Below are positions 20,415-32,100 of a stretch of DNA of 64,000 bases, one piece after another. The stretch lies in NCBI GenBank assembly GCA_002049455.2, contig KV918774.1:186001-250000 (forward strand), in the 5' to 3' direction. How positions within the stretch are numbered: position 1 is the stretch's first letter; each line of letters begins with the position of its first letter. The DNA is from Porphyra umbilicalis (lineage: Eukaryota > Rhodophyta > Bangiophyceae > Bangiales > Bangiaceae). Position numbers and translations under genes: made by a program. The notes under the pieces were generated by a model. It saw only the letters and a list, made by a program, of their open reading frames with translations, was not told where the DNA came from and ran no database searches.

Positions 20415-21662
20415 CTATTCCGCTTTGTAGGGGGAGCTGTAGTAGAGCACCTCCCCCTCGTCCGGCACAAATTTGCATTGCGTCCACGATCGCCACAGCG
20501 CCTTGGGGATCGGCGTGCTATCCTGCAAGTAGTACTGACCGAGCGCCTTCTTGAGCGCCTCCGTCGCCTCCTGCGCGTGGTAAAACGGCATCTGGGAGAA
20601 GAGGTGGTGAGCCACGTGGGTGTCCCCAATGTGATGCTGCAGCACGTTGTAGATGCCGTAGTCACGGTCCACGGCACCGACCGCACCGCGTACGAACGTC
20701 CACTCCCCGTTGCGGTAGTGGGGCACGCGCACGTCCGAGTGCTGGAGGTACGTGATCAGCACCAGCCACATGTTGACAAAGAGGTACGGGATCAGGTAGT
20801 AGCGGGCGACAGCGCCGAAGCCCCACTCCTTGATGGCCGCGCCGATGGCGCCAAATACCAGCAACAGGCCGACGTCCGACATGATAATATCAGTCCGGTC
20901 CTTGGCCGCAAAGATGGGCGAAGAAGGGTTGAAATGGTTGACCCACTTGCCTGGATGCTTCTGCGACGCCGTGTTCATAAGCAGGTACGCAGGCCACCCG
21001 AGAAGCAGCATCTGGGCAATGCCCACGAGCTCCGCCACGGGCGTCTCGCTGACGGCGTCGGCAAAGGTGCCGTCCTTAGGAGACGCGACGTCGGCAAAGA
21101 ACTCCGACTTTGTGTGGGGCACAAACACCTGGTCCCGACCCATGTGGTTGGTGTTCTTGTGATGGGTGCCGTGAGTGATCCGCCAGCTATGATAAGGCAC
21201 GAGCAGTGCGGAGTGCAGCACCCAACCAACCGCGTTGTTGATCCTCCGCGATGGGGAGAAGGACTGATGACCGCACTCGTGCGCCAGCACCCACACGCCA
21301 GTCATGACGGCCCCCTGGAACCACCAGTAGGCAGCCCAAGCGACGGCGCGCATCGGCAAGGGGAGCCACGACAGCCCGTCAATGGTGTGGATGGCCACCG
21401 CCATGACCGCAATCATAGCCAGATCCCCAGCCAGGTGCATCGACGAGCGGGCGAGGGAGCGCTCAAAGCAGTGAGCAGGGACGGCATCGCGCAGCTGCTT
21501 GATGGTGAAGGTGGGGGGGGGCTGCCGTCCGGCTGTCGGCACAGTCGAGAGGCCATGACGGGAGTGGAGGAGTGAAGCCTTGGGGCCGACCATGGGCGCC
21601 AGCTCCTCGACGGTAAGGGCCCCGGCCAGATGGCGATCCTCATCGCGCGTGCGCGGCGCCAT
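20415..21662 (-). CDS. FAD2: Membrane acyl-lipid delta-12 (omega-6) fatty acid desaturase, FAD2-like
   Basis: 415 residues from GCCATGGCG at 21662, the usual FAD2 size. It puts a second double bond into oleate on membrane lipids, using a di-iron centre. All three histidine boxes are present: HECGH (128-132), HGTHH after HSWRIT (164-168) and HVAHH (349-353). Hydrophobic stretches lie at about 77-105, 110-128, 148-156 and in the 220-290 region. The segment GRDQVFVPHTKSEF and the tail QMPFYHAQEATEAL are typical of microsomal delta-12 enzymes rather than plastid FAD6. The frame is open upstream to 22073 without similarity, so I take the later ATG. No introns. A delta-15 or bifunctional activity cannot be excluded from sequence alone. 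Confidence 0.92.
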   Translation of the reverse strand: MAPRTRDEDRHLAGALTVEELAPMVGPKASLLHSRHGLSTVPTAGRQPPPTFTIKQLRDAVPAHCFERSLARSSMHLAGDLAMIAVMAVAIHTIDGLSWLPLPMRAVAWAAYWWFQGAVMTGVWVLAHECGHQSFSPSRRINNAVGWVLHSALLVPYHSWRITHGTHHKNTNHMGRDQVFVPHTKSEFFADVASPKDGTFADAVSETPVAELVGIAQMLLLGWPAYLLMNTASQKHPGKWVNHFNPSSPIFAAKDRTDIIMSDVGLLLVFGAIGAAIKEWGFGAVARYYLIPYLFVNMWLVLITYLQHSDVRVPHYRNGEWTFVRGAVGAVDRDYGIYNVLQHHIGDTHVAHHLFSQMPFYHAQEATEALKKALGQYYLQDSTPIPKALWRSWTQCKFVPDEGEVLYYSSPYKAE

Positions 21663-24600
21663 GGCGAGCTTAGCGGTCGGGGCAAGGGGGGGGAGGGCGA
21701 AGACGAATGGCACCCCAAGGGAGCGTCGGGCGGATCGTCGGGCAAAGAGCACCGAGGAAGAGAACCAAAAGCGGTCGACTGTACACGCGTAGGTCGTGTT
21801 GAGGCCAGCCGTAGACGCGGACTGGGGGGGGGGGAAGAACGCGCCCGAGCGCCAATTTGTCGGGCGATAGAGGTCGCTGACCGCGAGCTCCACGACCCAC
21901 AACGCTTCGTCTACTGCCGCAAAGGCAGAAGATATGGGGGGTAGCACGTAGACACCGCTGTCAACACCATCAGCGGGGGGGCTCTGCGAGTGATAGTGAC
22001 AGGGGTTGGCCAGAGTGTGGCCACGCCAGTCCGCCAGCCGGGTGGCAGTCGGCCGCACAGTCCGGGGGGTCACAGCGAGACGCTGTATCCCAGCTGCCAG
22101 CCACAGCCCGAGTCACCGGCGGCGGCCCGCGGCTCCGCGGGCTCAGCGGGCCCGCGTCGCACCTCCTCACACCCCCCCCCAAGCTCGCGATCGGCAGTGT
22201 CGACGACGGCAACCCCGCAGCGTCTACCATCACAAGCAACAACCACCAATCAGAGGGGTCCTAGTGACGTGGGAGCATTTGCGGCCGCGGAACACGACCT
22301 GGATGAAGGTTGGTGGCCGAACGCCGCCCACGCAGCCACACAGCCCAGTTGTGAGGTGCGGATGCTGCCTGATGAGCGGAATGCCCATCCATTCATTCTG
22401 GGGTGGAACGAAGGAGACCAGGGAATGCTGCCACGTAATCCAGGTACTTTTGTTTCGCGGCCTGTTCAGAGAACCGCAATTGGAACATTAAGCTGATAAA
22501 ATTCGCATTCGTGCCACTGGCGCCATCTCTTTTTGATTTCCGCTTCGAGACGAACACCGCTCTTCCGCCCCGTGGCGGGCCCCGAGCGGCTCTGCCGCCT
22601 CTGAAAGCAGCACGCAGTCGAGCCGCTGCCCCTGCTCCAGGCCCATGTTTCATGCACGTAGCGTTATTCAGCATTTGAATGCGACCGAGAGAGAAGGATG
22701 GGGGCAACTTCACTATCCGGCGAATTATTTCACAATTTGAAACAGGGGCTCTGGGCACCTCACTGGAGCCTGCAAATGGAGAAAAGCTATCGCACACTTG
22801 CACAGTAAATCTCTGCCAGTGAGTGTGCCAGCAACTTTTCCTCTCATGCTCTTCCTACCGGCCGATCACGTTCCAATTTTTGGCGCCTGGTACTAAGCTG
22901 GGTTGTGGAGAACATGGATCAGTAGCGCTCTTATTTGTGAGCCTCTCTCACGGAGTTGGTCACTGTTGTCTTCTTTTTTTTTCATACCGTCTTTCATCGG
23001 CTGATGCGTTAGGAGTCTAGTTAGAAACGTATGTCTTTCTTAGATGAGGAGCGGGGGTTACATTCCTAATGTCGCAACGGTATAATACTTCATTCGCCGA
23101 AGTCGTTCCAAAATACGCGGAATAGAATGCACAGGATCAGGCTGGATGAGGTGGATGAAAGTCCACATGACAGTATGACGTCAGACCTGGCGTGTTGCCA
23201 ATGGCATCTCGCGGACGTTCTCATCTCACACGCGCGATGCGTAGCTGTCCCGTCGCTCTGTGTTTCTGGACCGTCAGGGCGTGGCCACTAAGGTTGGCAT
23301 TTACCGAACATTGCGATGAATGCTCTTTCCCAATCGGAATACTGATTTATCGATTTTGTTCCGATATCTCGGTAGTCTCACGTTTCATAAATTTCCGATT
23401 TTGTGGCATATGTGGTTAGAGCACCACTCGCGTCCGCACCCTCATCCACACAGTGCAACGACCACCGCATGACCCCGACCATACCAACCTCCCGCCTCTT
23501 CACTCCACCCAACAAGCACCACGGCCTCGACTGTGTCTGACCTGGGCAAGCTCGGATCCATCCCTTCGCCTCCCCACCAATAATACTCCTGCGTACCACA
23601 GCGCGCCATACATTCCCCACAAATCAAGGCGCATACGTCGACAACATACCGCTCGCCCACTCTGCTACCAACATTATGACGACAAGGACACTTGGTGGCG
23701 CGGAAGTTCCACAGCCGCAACACTACCTCTTGGGGATACCCAGGCATCTTTTGAAAGGGCAGAGGACACGCTTGCTTGGGCAGAGGAGGCCAGCTGGACT
23801 GAAGCAGGAGGGCCTACATACTAGACGCGGGTGCCTTGTGCGATCAATATTGCATCGTGGCTGTTTTGCTGGTCTATCTGGTCGGCGACTAATGGGACCG
23901 GTGAGTGCCTCGCCCGGTGTGTGGCGTCGGTCGAGCTCTCCCAGGATTAAATACGAATATTCCCTGGCCTTTAGGACAGGGTGCTCTCAAAGTGTAGTGA
24001 TGCACACATATACTTAGCTCACGGGACTTGCTCTCCGTTTCAGAGGTGGCAGTCTGCATTCGTGTCCTCAGGGATCTGAGGGCGTGTCGCCGTTGGAAGG
24101 GTCGCGATGACGCTAAAAGCGAATAGAATTACGTGGCTGAGAAGGACTGTCCTGCCACAAGGGTCACAGGGCCCGGACGGTGCCTGCCCCCCTATCACCC
24201 CCCACCGCCCCGAGTTGGGCGCGGCGACCGCGCGCAGCGACTACGCGGGTTGAACGCGCCCGCGATGACCCGCGGGTGATCGTGCCTGCGCACCGGCTTC
24301 TGTTGCGGCGGCCCGTCGGCCTGCCATCTAGCGGCGCGTTTAGAGGTGCGCTGCGCGGCGGAGTGAAGGCCCCTCCCGTCGGCGTCGCGCGACGCCGGCG
24401 AGCCGCCGCCGTTGCGGTGCCGGCGGCGGCACCCTTTTCCCCGCCCCACGTTTCCCCCGCCACGGCAACGTGGCTGTGCGTGCCCCCATGCGCGCTCGCG
24501 GCTATGGAGTCGGCCGGCGTGCCCGGTGTCGATGCGTCGCCAAGCGCGCCACCGCCCTGAAGGCCAGGGTATTGCACGCACGTGCCTGGAATTATTACAT

Positions 24601-25546
24601 TACAGACCTGTACCGACCATTGAGAAAATGGACGATACCGACCATTGATCGGGATACCGAGACCCTTACCGATCAAATTTACCGATATACCAACAATATG
24701 GCCACACGGCCCGACATGCGAGACGTTTCACCCACCCTGACAGCGGTGATGACAGCATCGCCAAAGAACCAAGAAAGTATTAAAATTACATATTTGTTAT
24801 GCGCCCTCTGGACCACGAATAAACTATTGTTCAGTCAACCTAAATGCTACGGATTGTCTTAACTATGACTGTTCCGAACACGGCGGCCTCGCAGACAAGC
24901 GTGGACTGGGGGCATGACGAAGCGCGGACTGGCGGCACGGCGCGATTTCGGCGTTGGTACCTGTTGGTCGTACACCATAGAATGTTCATTTTTCTCGTGG
25001 TGGGGTGGTGCAAACCGGATACACGAACGTGCGCGCAGTATACAGAAAAGAGATGCACAGTGTCGAAACCTTTCGATGCAAGGTAGCGTGCGCAACGCCG
25101 GGGCTCAATCGCGGCGTTTTCAACAAGCACAGACACATCACGAGCGTCCTTGGAATTGCGCCGTTGGTGGGAAAGGGATGTGGGTGAGCATAGAAATGGG
25201 ACAAGGCCGGGAGAAGCGTTTTATTGACGAGGCTGTTCGGCCGCACACCGCTGGGGGGGGCACCCTGAGGGCGTGATGCTCTGAGGCCTGAATCGCCAGA
25301 GAGCATTAGTTCCTCAGAACCCATCTAGGGTTAATACTGATGCCTTTCGGTACCAAGAGCGGAGGTCAGAAAAACCGACATGAAAATCTCGCAGATAATG
25401 AAGAACATGCGCTTTACATGCACTGAGAAGGGGTTGAAATCGGAGCCAGCTTTGGAATGCCTTGAATCTTTCAATGCGTGGTGGGACGCGGATAGCTGTG
25501 TGGATCAGAGTGAGTGCACGTGGCGCACGCATACCCAATCGTTGTA
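21663..25546. other. Long stretch with no supported gene
   Basis: About 3.9 kb. It includes the leader of the desaturase, T-rich unique DNA (22800-23400) and a GC-rich block (24180-24560) whose open frames lack motifs. TACCGA occurs five times in 75 bp (24611, 24636, 24655, 24667, 24680). Confidence 0.4.
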
Positions 25547-25763
25547 AGGATGGCTGAGAGCCGTCCTGAGGAAGCCGTAGGAGCCAGTCGTTACAACTTT
25601 TGAGTTGTAACGACTGGACAGAGATTCGTCTCTGTATCCGAACATCCTACGTGCATGGTGCGGGGCCTGCTCTGTAAGGGCTGTGGAACGCGCACCTGCA
25701 CGCATGCACAGGTGGGGGGGATTGGCTTTTGAGCCTTGGCTTTTGAATCTCAGCAGCCAAGGC
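25547..25763. other. Cluster of five hairpins in 217 bp
   Basis: AGGATGGCT/AGCCGTCCT (25547-25567, one mismatch). CCAGTCGTTACAACT with its perfect complement around TTTG (25584-25617). ACAGAGA-TTCG-TCTCTGT (25618-25635). CACCTG/CAGGTG (25693-25714). GCCTTGGCT/AGCCAAGGC (25733-25763). Could be a structured RNA or the end of a mobile element; nothing identifies which. Confidence 0.75.
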
Positions 25764-27067
25764 TGGTAGGATATTACCCCACTTGCGGGCGTGCGACGAG
25801 CGGCAATTGTGTTCGATGCGTTATCTCGTGACTGGAACCCCATCGGCGGATGGACCTTTTCCCCATCCACGAAGCCCCATCCAAAACCCCCATCAATATC
25901 CGTCGAACCTCCGCTGGGATGGGGCCATCCGACCCCATCCAAATCGGGGGTTGGATGGGGATTTTTTTCCAAGGCGACGGTGGCTCTTGTGTGGTGGCCC
26001 GCGCTCAGTAGGCGGCGGTCTGCTCAGCTTCGCGCGACGTCACAGGATTAAATCCTGGTGCCGGGAGGAACGGATGGGGCGGGTGCCACCTGATGGCCTC
26101 GCGTCAATCGCCATCGTCAGTTCTGATGCGTACCCCAAGGACGCAGAACGACTCACTCGTTGCGACAACGACCCAATGAATCCTCCATTCGTTGGGGCTT
26201 GTTGGGGCCCAATATGCCGCAACGAACAGCCCGACATGTCCCGGATTCGTTGCGCCCTCTCGCAGGGATCTCTCGCGACCGAGGCCTGTCGAGCCGCGGC
26301 AGGGGCGGGCTAACGACGTCGAAAGAGCGTCGAAGTAGATTTGATATCAAGACCGTTGCCAACGCCGAGAGATGCAGAGCGTTTGATGTCCTTGAAGTTC
26401 AGCACCCGTGGGATTGCTGGCGCGGGCGCCGCAGCCACCGCAGCCGCGGCCGTCGCCGACTCCCAACGGCTCCGCTCCGACACGCCCTGCCCCCCCGTCT
26501 CCGTCCTCCGCGGCCGACGCGCCCGCGTGGCCGTCCTACTACACGCCCAGCGACGGTGCGAGCGTCGGTGGCGTCGCCGACGACACCCCCGTGGGGCTAC
26601 TGTCCCCATCCGCCTCCCTGGCGGCGCGGCGATCGGGGGGCGCCCCTCCCCTCCTGCCGCCACCTCCCCCGCCGGGCCCCCGATCTTGGCATGTCGGCCT
26701 CCCGCCGCCCGTGTTAGGGCTCCCCTGACCAGGCGGAGTGTGGAGGAGGCGATCACATAAGCCGCGGCGGCGCTTGAGACGACGTGGGGGGAGTGGCGGG
26801 GGCGCGTCGCGGCGTTGCGGCGGGCGCGGCTGCTCGCGTCGCAAAGCCTGTACGTTTTCGGGGGGGCGGGGGGGAGAGGTGAGCGCCTGAGCAGAGGGAC
26901 GGGGGGGGGGGGGGGTGTCACGCCGCGCGGCGCGCGCGCGCAGGTAGAGGGGGAGGGGGCGTCGCCGCGGCGGGTCGACGCGCCTCCCCGCCACCACCTC
27001 CGCCCGCTGTGGAGCGCCCGGCACTGACCCCCGTTGACTGGCGTCTCCCCTGCGGTGCGCCCTCCCT
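25764..27067. other. Intergenic; CCCCATCC-rich stretch, then GC-rich DNA
   Basis: CCCATCC, CCATCC or its complement GGATGGGG occur about eight times between 25845 and 25970. A second hairpin-rich stretch follows (26160-26300; for example CCAATGAAT with ATTCGTTGG). 26400-27067 is GC-rich; frames with Ser/Pro/Ala codons (for example from 26408) may be exons of the gene at 27068 but cannot be joined convincingly. Confidence 0.4.
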
Positions 27068-27977
27068 ATGGTAAGTGCGCCCTCCCCCCCCCGCGTCCCC
27101 CACCGCTCGCTCCGTTCCCCCGCCCTCTCGCCCCCCCCTTTTCCCACAGGTCCGGGCGCCCCAAACCGTAGCCGGCGACGCCGCCCGCTGCGTCCTCACT
27201 CGCCTGCTATGCCCCCTCTCCACCGCCCTCGCCACTCAAGTCTGGAATCTCCGCTCCGTGACCGTCCAGGTAACGGCGGCGGTCATTGCCACGCTTGTGC
27301 GGGCGCTCGGCCTCGCCTACGCCGACGTCGCCGCCGACCGCCGCCTCCCCGCGCTGCTCCGCGACGCCGGCGCGACGGTGGCGGTCATTGCGTCGGCGGT
27401 GGTCAGCGCAGCGACGGTGCTGCTCAAGGCGGGGGGGGTGGTGGTGCCCCCGTCGGCGATGGCGGCACTGGCGGCCGGGCTCGCCAACCGCCGCGGCACG
27501 CTGCTGGCGACGCGGCGGGGGAGGAGGGGGGGCACGGTGGTCATTGGTGGGTTGGGGGCGGGCGGCGCGAAGCGCGGCTGGCCGGACGCCGACGATGTTG
27601 GTGTCGCGGTCGTGGCCGCGGTCGTGACTGTCACGGCCGCCGCTGTCGCTGCCGCCGCCGTCCCGACCGCCGACGACCGACTGCCGTGGCGGCTGGTCGT
27701 CGTGCGGCGCGGCGCCGCCACCGCCGCCGACGGTCCGTCGGGGGCACGACGCCCGCCCCCGCACGCGCGGCCGGGCCTGGCCGAAATGCATCAGTCTGCA
27801 TCTTTCCATGCTCCTCAGCCGGTGCGGATAGTTTTTCGAGAGAGAAACAAACTGCAGCAAGGCCATGGCGGTTGCCAGAGTGCTCGCAACCGCATCGTGT
27901 ATCATGTATATCCCGCTGAATCAGGTTCCATATCCGGACTTACCCGCTTGCTGTCGCGTGCACTTCGATTGCAGTAG
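27068..27977 (+). CDS. Possible spliced gene for an Ala/Val-rich, probably membrane protein
   Basis: A textbook intron is visible at 27071-27149 (ATG|GTAAGT ... TTTTCCCACAG|GTCC, 79 bp). Joining in phase gives MVRAPQTVAGDAARCVLTRL and then a frame open to 27977. The second exon has long Ala/Val/Leu stretches (VTAAVIATLVRALGLAYADV, ATVAVIASAVVSAATVLLKA, and near 27600) that could span membranes. Later sequence (from about 27740) looks non-coding. The exon upstream of 27068 is unresolved, so the true start may lie further left. No family recognised. Confidence 0.35.
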
Positions 27978-28851
27978 CGGCCAATTTCAACTGCATTCCC
28001 ACTCCGCGTCCGACAGTTGTCAAGGACAACTGCAGTACACAGAGGGCTTGAAAAATCTGTGGCCAGGAGTGCATCTCACATGGTCCTGTCTCGTGACAGG
28101 GCTCGTTGGGGATGTGCCCAACGCATCGGATTCCCCAACGAGTTCCTCGACGAACCGGGTGCTCGTTGGAACGAGTCCCAACTCTTTTGGGACATGTTGG
28201 GGAAAACATCAACCACCGACGATCGGACTACTGAGGTCGGTGGCTTGCGGTTTGTCCTTGGCCGGCCCGCCAGGCCGCGCCGCGCGTGCCACGGGCCGTA
28301 GCGTGCCAGACGCCCTGGGGAGTGCCTTGCGGCGCCCGCGCCGACGCACTGTAGCAGGCAAGGGAGGTCGGCCGTGTCGCTGCGGCCAGGCCAGGCACTG
28401 TTCGTGTTTGTGTTGGTTGGGGACTGACAGGAAGAGATGAAAACCAGGCACTCGCGTGACTCTGCGCGGCTTCATCATGAAGCGACGATGATCGTCGTTG
28501 TGTGCAATGGAAAAATCTTACATCAGCGAGCAGAACGACAGCAGCGCCGGAACCATGCAGCCTCTCCCCCTTGGGCCACTGACGTGGCCCCGTCGCTGCG
28601 TTTGTGATCCCTCACTTCCACACTCGGCTTTGGGCGACCAGTCCCGCCGGGCGGGACGGACTCTCACCACCAGACCTCCGCCAAACACCAAGCTTGCAAG
28701 TCGTTCCCGTCACCGCCCGGTGCACAGCTCCATCGCCGAGGGATGCCCATAGCCCTGGTCGCGTGCATATTGACCACCCGTCCGGTTCGCGGTGACGCGA
28801 GCCAACGACTCTGCCCCGACCAACCGCCCGCCGCGCACCCGTCAGCCCAGG
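27978..28851. other. Intergenic with a second hairpin cluster (28085-28243)
   Basis: Perfect stems: CCTGTC/GACAGG (28085-28100), CTCGTTGGGGA/TCCCCAACGAG (28102-28142), CTCGTT/AACGAG (28162-28175), GTCCCAA/TTGGGAC (28175-28193), CCACCGA/TCGGTGG (28213-28243). No coding signal seen. Confidence 0.65.
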
Positions 28852-29184
28852 TCAAAGGTTCTCCTTGCAGTCAGCTACATGGGCCTGGATGCGACCCACC
28901 GATTCGACGGCTGAGGCCTGACGCGCCGACGCCGCCACCGCCCAGGCTTGCACCTCGTCCCCGTCAGCGACGGCCACCAGTTCGGCGAGGCTCTCAGCGA
29001 CCCCGTCCAACTCCTCCAACAGCGCGTCGCAGCGCGAGTCCAGGTCGTCGAGGAAGGCTGGCAGCTCCTCCTCTTCGACGTCGTCGACGCCGCTTAGGTC
29101 GGTCGACAAGGCGTCCATGTGCGCTTGAATGTTGGACATCTTGTCTTCGATGCAGGAGAACCACTGGTCCACGGACAGCACCAT
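28852..29184 (-). CDS. Small acidic helical protein, function unknown
   Basis: 110 residues from a good start context (CACCATGG) at 29184 to TGA. It opens MVLSVDQWFSCIEDKMSNI and is rich in Glu, Asp, Leu and Ala through most of its length (VEEEELPAFLDDLDSRC, EELDGVAESLAELVAV). It looks like one long amphipathic or coiled-coil helix, as in small subunits of kinetochore or lysosome-trafficking complexes. That is only a resemblance in style. It has no tandem repeats and balanced codons, unlike the neighbouring accidental frames. A 103-residue frame at 29325-29636 on the same strand could be an upstream exon, but no clean splice pair joins them. Confidence 0.6.
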   Translation of the reverse strand: MVLSVDQWFSCIEDKMSNIQAHMDALSTDLSGVDDVEEEELPAFLDDLDSRCDALLEELDGVAESLAELVAVADGDEVQAWAVAASARQASAVESVGRIQAHVADCKENL

Positions 29185-32100
29185 GGTGAAAGAAGACGGG
29201 AGGTCGGCTTGAGGCGGATGACCAGCACCAGGCGGCTGGCCGCCGGGAGAAAGTGTGGGCTGGCAAGAGGCGGAGCAACAATGTGGAGAGGGGGGCGGGT
29301 GTGGAAGGAGAAGAGTGTGATCAATCAGTGCTCGGCGACGCTCGCAGCGAGGTGGGGAAGGCGATGCGGTGCGCTGGGGGTTGAAACGGGTGGCTGTGGG
29401 ACTACCTCTGGCTGAGAGACTCGCCTTTTGTATCCTGGCGGCAGCGGAGGCACATGGGCTGCCGCGTCTGTCGCCACTGAGGACTGCTCTGCGCCCGCCC
29501 GTGCCTCAGTGGACAACAGGGACCCACCAGGCACCAGCTCCTCTAGGCGGGCCCCGTCTACGGCGGATTCTGGGGCGGGGCTGCCAGCAGATAACCATCC
29601 TCTGCGCCGCATGAGGGTGGTGGCTGAGCGATGCAAGCATCGCGTCTTGGGCAGTCTGGGGACCAGATTAAGAACTCACCCGCCAGCGCGGCTCGGGTTG
29701 GCGGGGGCGGTCAGAACACTTGAGAGCGGGCCTGCTGCAACTTCACCGGTCGGCCGACCCTGCCGCGGCTCGCTCTCTTTCGCCAGCACGCCAGCCCCGG
29801 CTCGGTCGAAAATCAGGCGGCTGTCGGCCATTGTCGGGTGGCAGGGTGGAGCCAGTTCTAGTCTGGCCCCCCTTCGTAGGCCGCCGTGAGCACATTGGTT
29901 CCTGCGCCGCCAGCAACACTTGACAGCAGCATCTCCTCTAAGAGATCTATACCTGCGGGCGAATATGGAGTGGCTGACTCATCATGAGTGATGGGAGTGG
30001 GCTAGGCGGAAAGCGGGAGCCCGCGGCCCGCAAGTGCTTGGGACAACGTGAGATCTTTTTCTGCTGAAGTGTGGTTCCGGACGATGCGTAGCAGTCGGCG
30101 TGCAACGACGAGCGTCCGACTGGCGAGAACGGCATACCACGCATCGTCGATAAGAAACCAAGTAAAAACGACTTGGTGGCTTGTCACGCCGCATGCGTGT
30201 CGACGAGGGGCTGCAGAGCCTAAGCGCGACGTCACCTGAGCTGGCTGAGGTGAACTGGTCGACGCCACCGAGCCCCAGCTGAGATGGCAGCCTCGTGCAT
30301 CGACTATGCCAGCCACTGGACCTTGCGTGCGAGCTGAGCCAAAAGAGCTAGCAACCTGGCAGTGAGTCACCGTCATACTGTAAAATGACAGATCTGATCG
30401 GAAAATGAGGAACGGCGGACCCCCTTGGAAAGGGTCTCTGAGGCCAGTGATCGCAGTCTGGAGGCTGTTGAGGCAGATCGGCACGGGGTCGTACAAACGC
30501 GAGCGGCCAGATCGTTCAAGACGACCTCAGAGGCTATAAATCTGCAGTTGTCTAGACCATGTCACCAGCAAGAGCTCCAGGCAGTGGCCTTTCCCAGTTT
30601 TTACTTCCGGCTGCGCCAGGATCCGTCAAAGGAACCGTTGTTTTCCCCCCCCTCAGATGGTGCACTGCGGCACCCTGTTTCTTGGTTTTCTTTGATGGAC
30701 TGCGGCTCCCCCGGAAATAAAAAACTGTGTCTTAGGCAAGACCACCGCTCTCCAGTCACCATACGTTTGCGGACTAGTGCTCTTTTTCGACTGCACTCTC
30801 GTTCGCATGCGTGCGTCGTTTAGACAGGGCCTCAGTGGGAGGGACGGGACTGGGGCCCATTATGGTGCGTGTCCCAGAATCGGTGCGCATTGGTTCCGAT
30901 GCGCACAGCACAAACGATATCCAGATCGCCAGAGCCCACATCTCGCGCGTGAACGTGAGTACAATCGTGCCTTATTCGGCCAATATCGGTCAGAGCGTTG
31001 ACGGTTGATCTCGCAACGGACCATGATTCGACCAGATCTGCACAATGTCGTGCCGCACGCAGCGGCAGATGCGGCCCAGATGTGCAGATGCCCTGCGCTC
31101 ATCTTCCCATTCCAAACGACGCAAGATTTACCGCACAACAAAATATCTCACGATAGAGCTCGCCATTTCTCGACGGTCTGGATTAGCGTGAGCGTGTCGC
31201 ACGTGTGCACGACGGGTTACACTGCGCCTCACATCATATGATGGGCCCTACTTGGGGTTGCGTGAGCGCCACCCAGCATCGGTCGGCTCCACGGCCATAT
31301 CCTACACCAGCTGAGACGTCGACGGGCCAGGGGCACAAAGCCCAGTGCGCACAACCAATGCTCCCGAGACATCATGTCTCGTTTACAATATACAGTACTC
31401 TTCGCATCTCAGTGACGGGTAGCTGTTCGCACTGTGCGCGGCTGAGGGCTGCCGGAACCAACATTGAGTTCGGCCTCAACCGCGCCGGCGACGTGGCGGA
31501 CACGGCACTATACCGCACAAGAACGATTGAAGGCAGATCTTTCCACAACAATGGAGTGCGCTGTCCACCCATTTTGGGCCGTCAGCACGCTGCAACGAGC
31601 CAGCACCAAGAGTCTGCCTGCGACGCAGCGCTGCGTCGCCCCATCTTGTCCGTCTTTCTATCCAACGCAGAAAAAAAATCTGAAGCTGTGGCCAGGAACA
31701 CGAGCTCCCTCTTGTGTGGTGCTCCCTCGCAGTGAGAGGACGACAGTAGCGTTCTTGGTCAGCCACTCTGATGACCCCAGCTGTGTGAGGTGGTGGCGGC
31801 ACGAGCGAGACGGTTAGCGCAACAGAGGTGGATACCGAGAGGGGAACTAATAATATCTCGAGCCGCCACGCGGGTACCCCGTGCCATTGGCAAGCTAGCT
31901 CTGTGCTCCACCGTGGGACTTACTCTCCCACGGTGCGAGTCCCATCCGAGGAGGCGTGGCATGGTGCGCTGTGCCGCCTTCAGGTAATCCCGGTGGAAGC
32001 CACGAAACCATGACGCGACCGAGGCGTGGCAGGTACCATCAGGGAGAAAAGGAAACGCACGCTCATGTAGCGTTCGAGCAAACGCCTTTGTTTTTTCTCT

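Noticed and set aside
21663-22073. 137-codon upstream extension of the desaturase
   Set aside because: No hydrophobic or transit-peptide pattern that I trust; GCCATGGCG at 21662 gives the normal family length.
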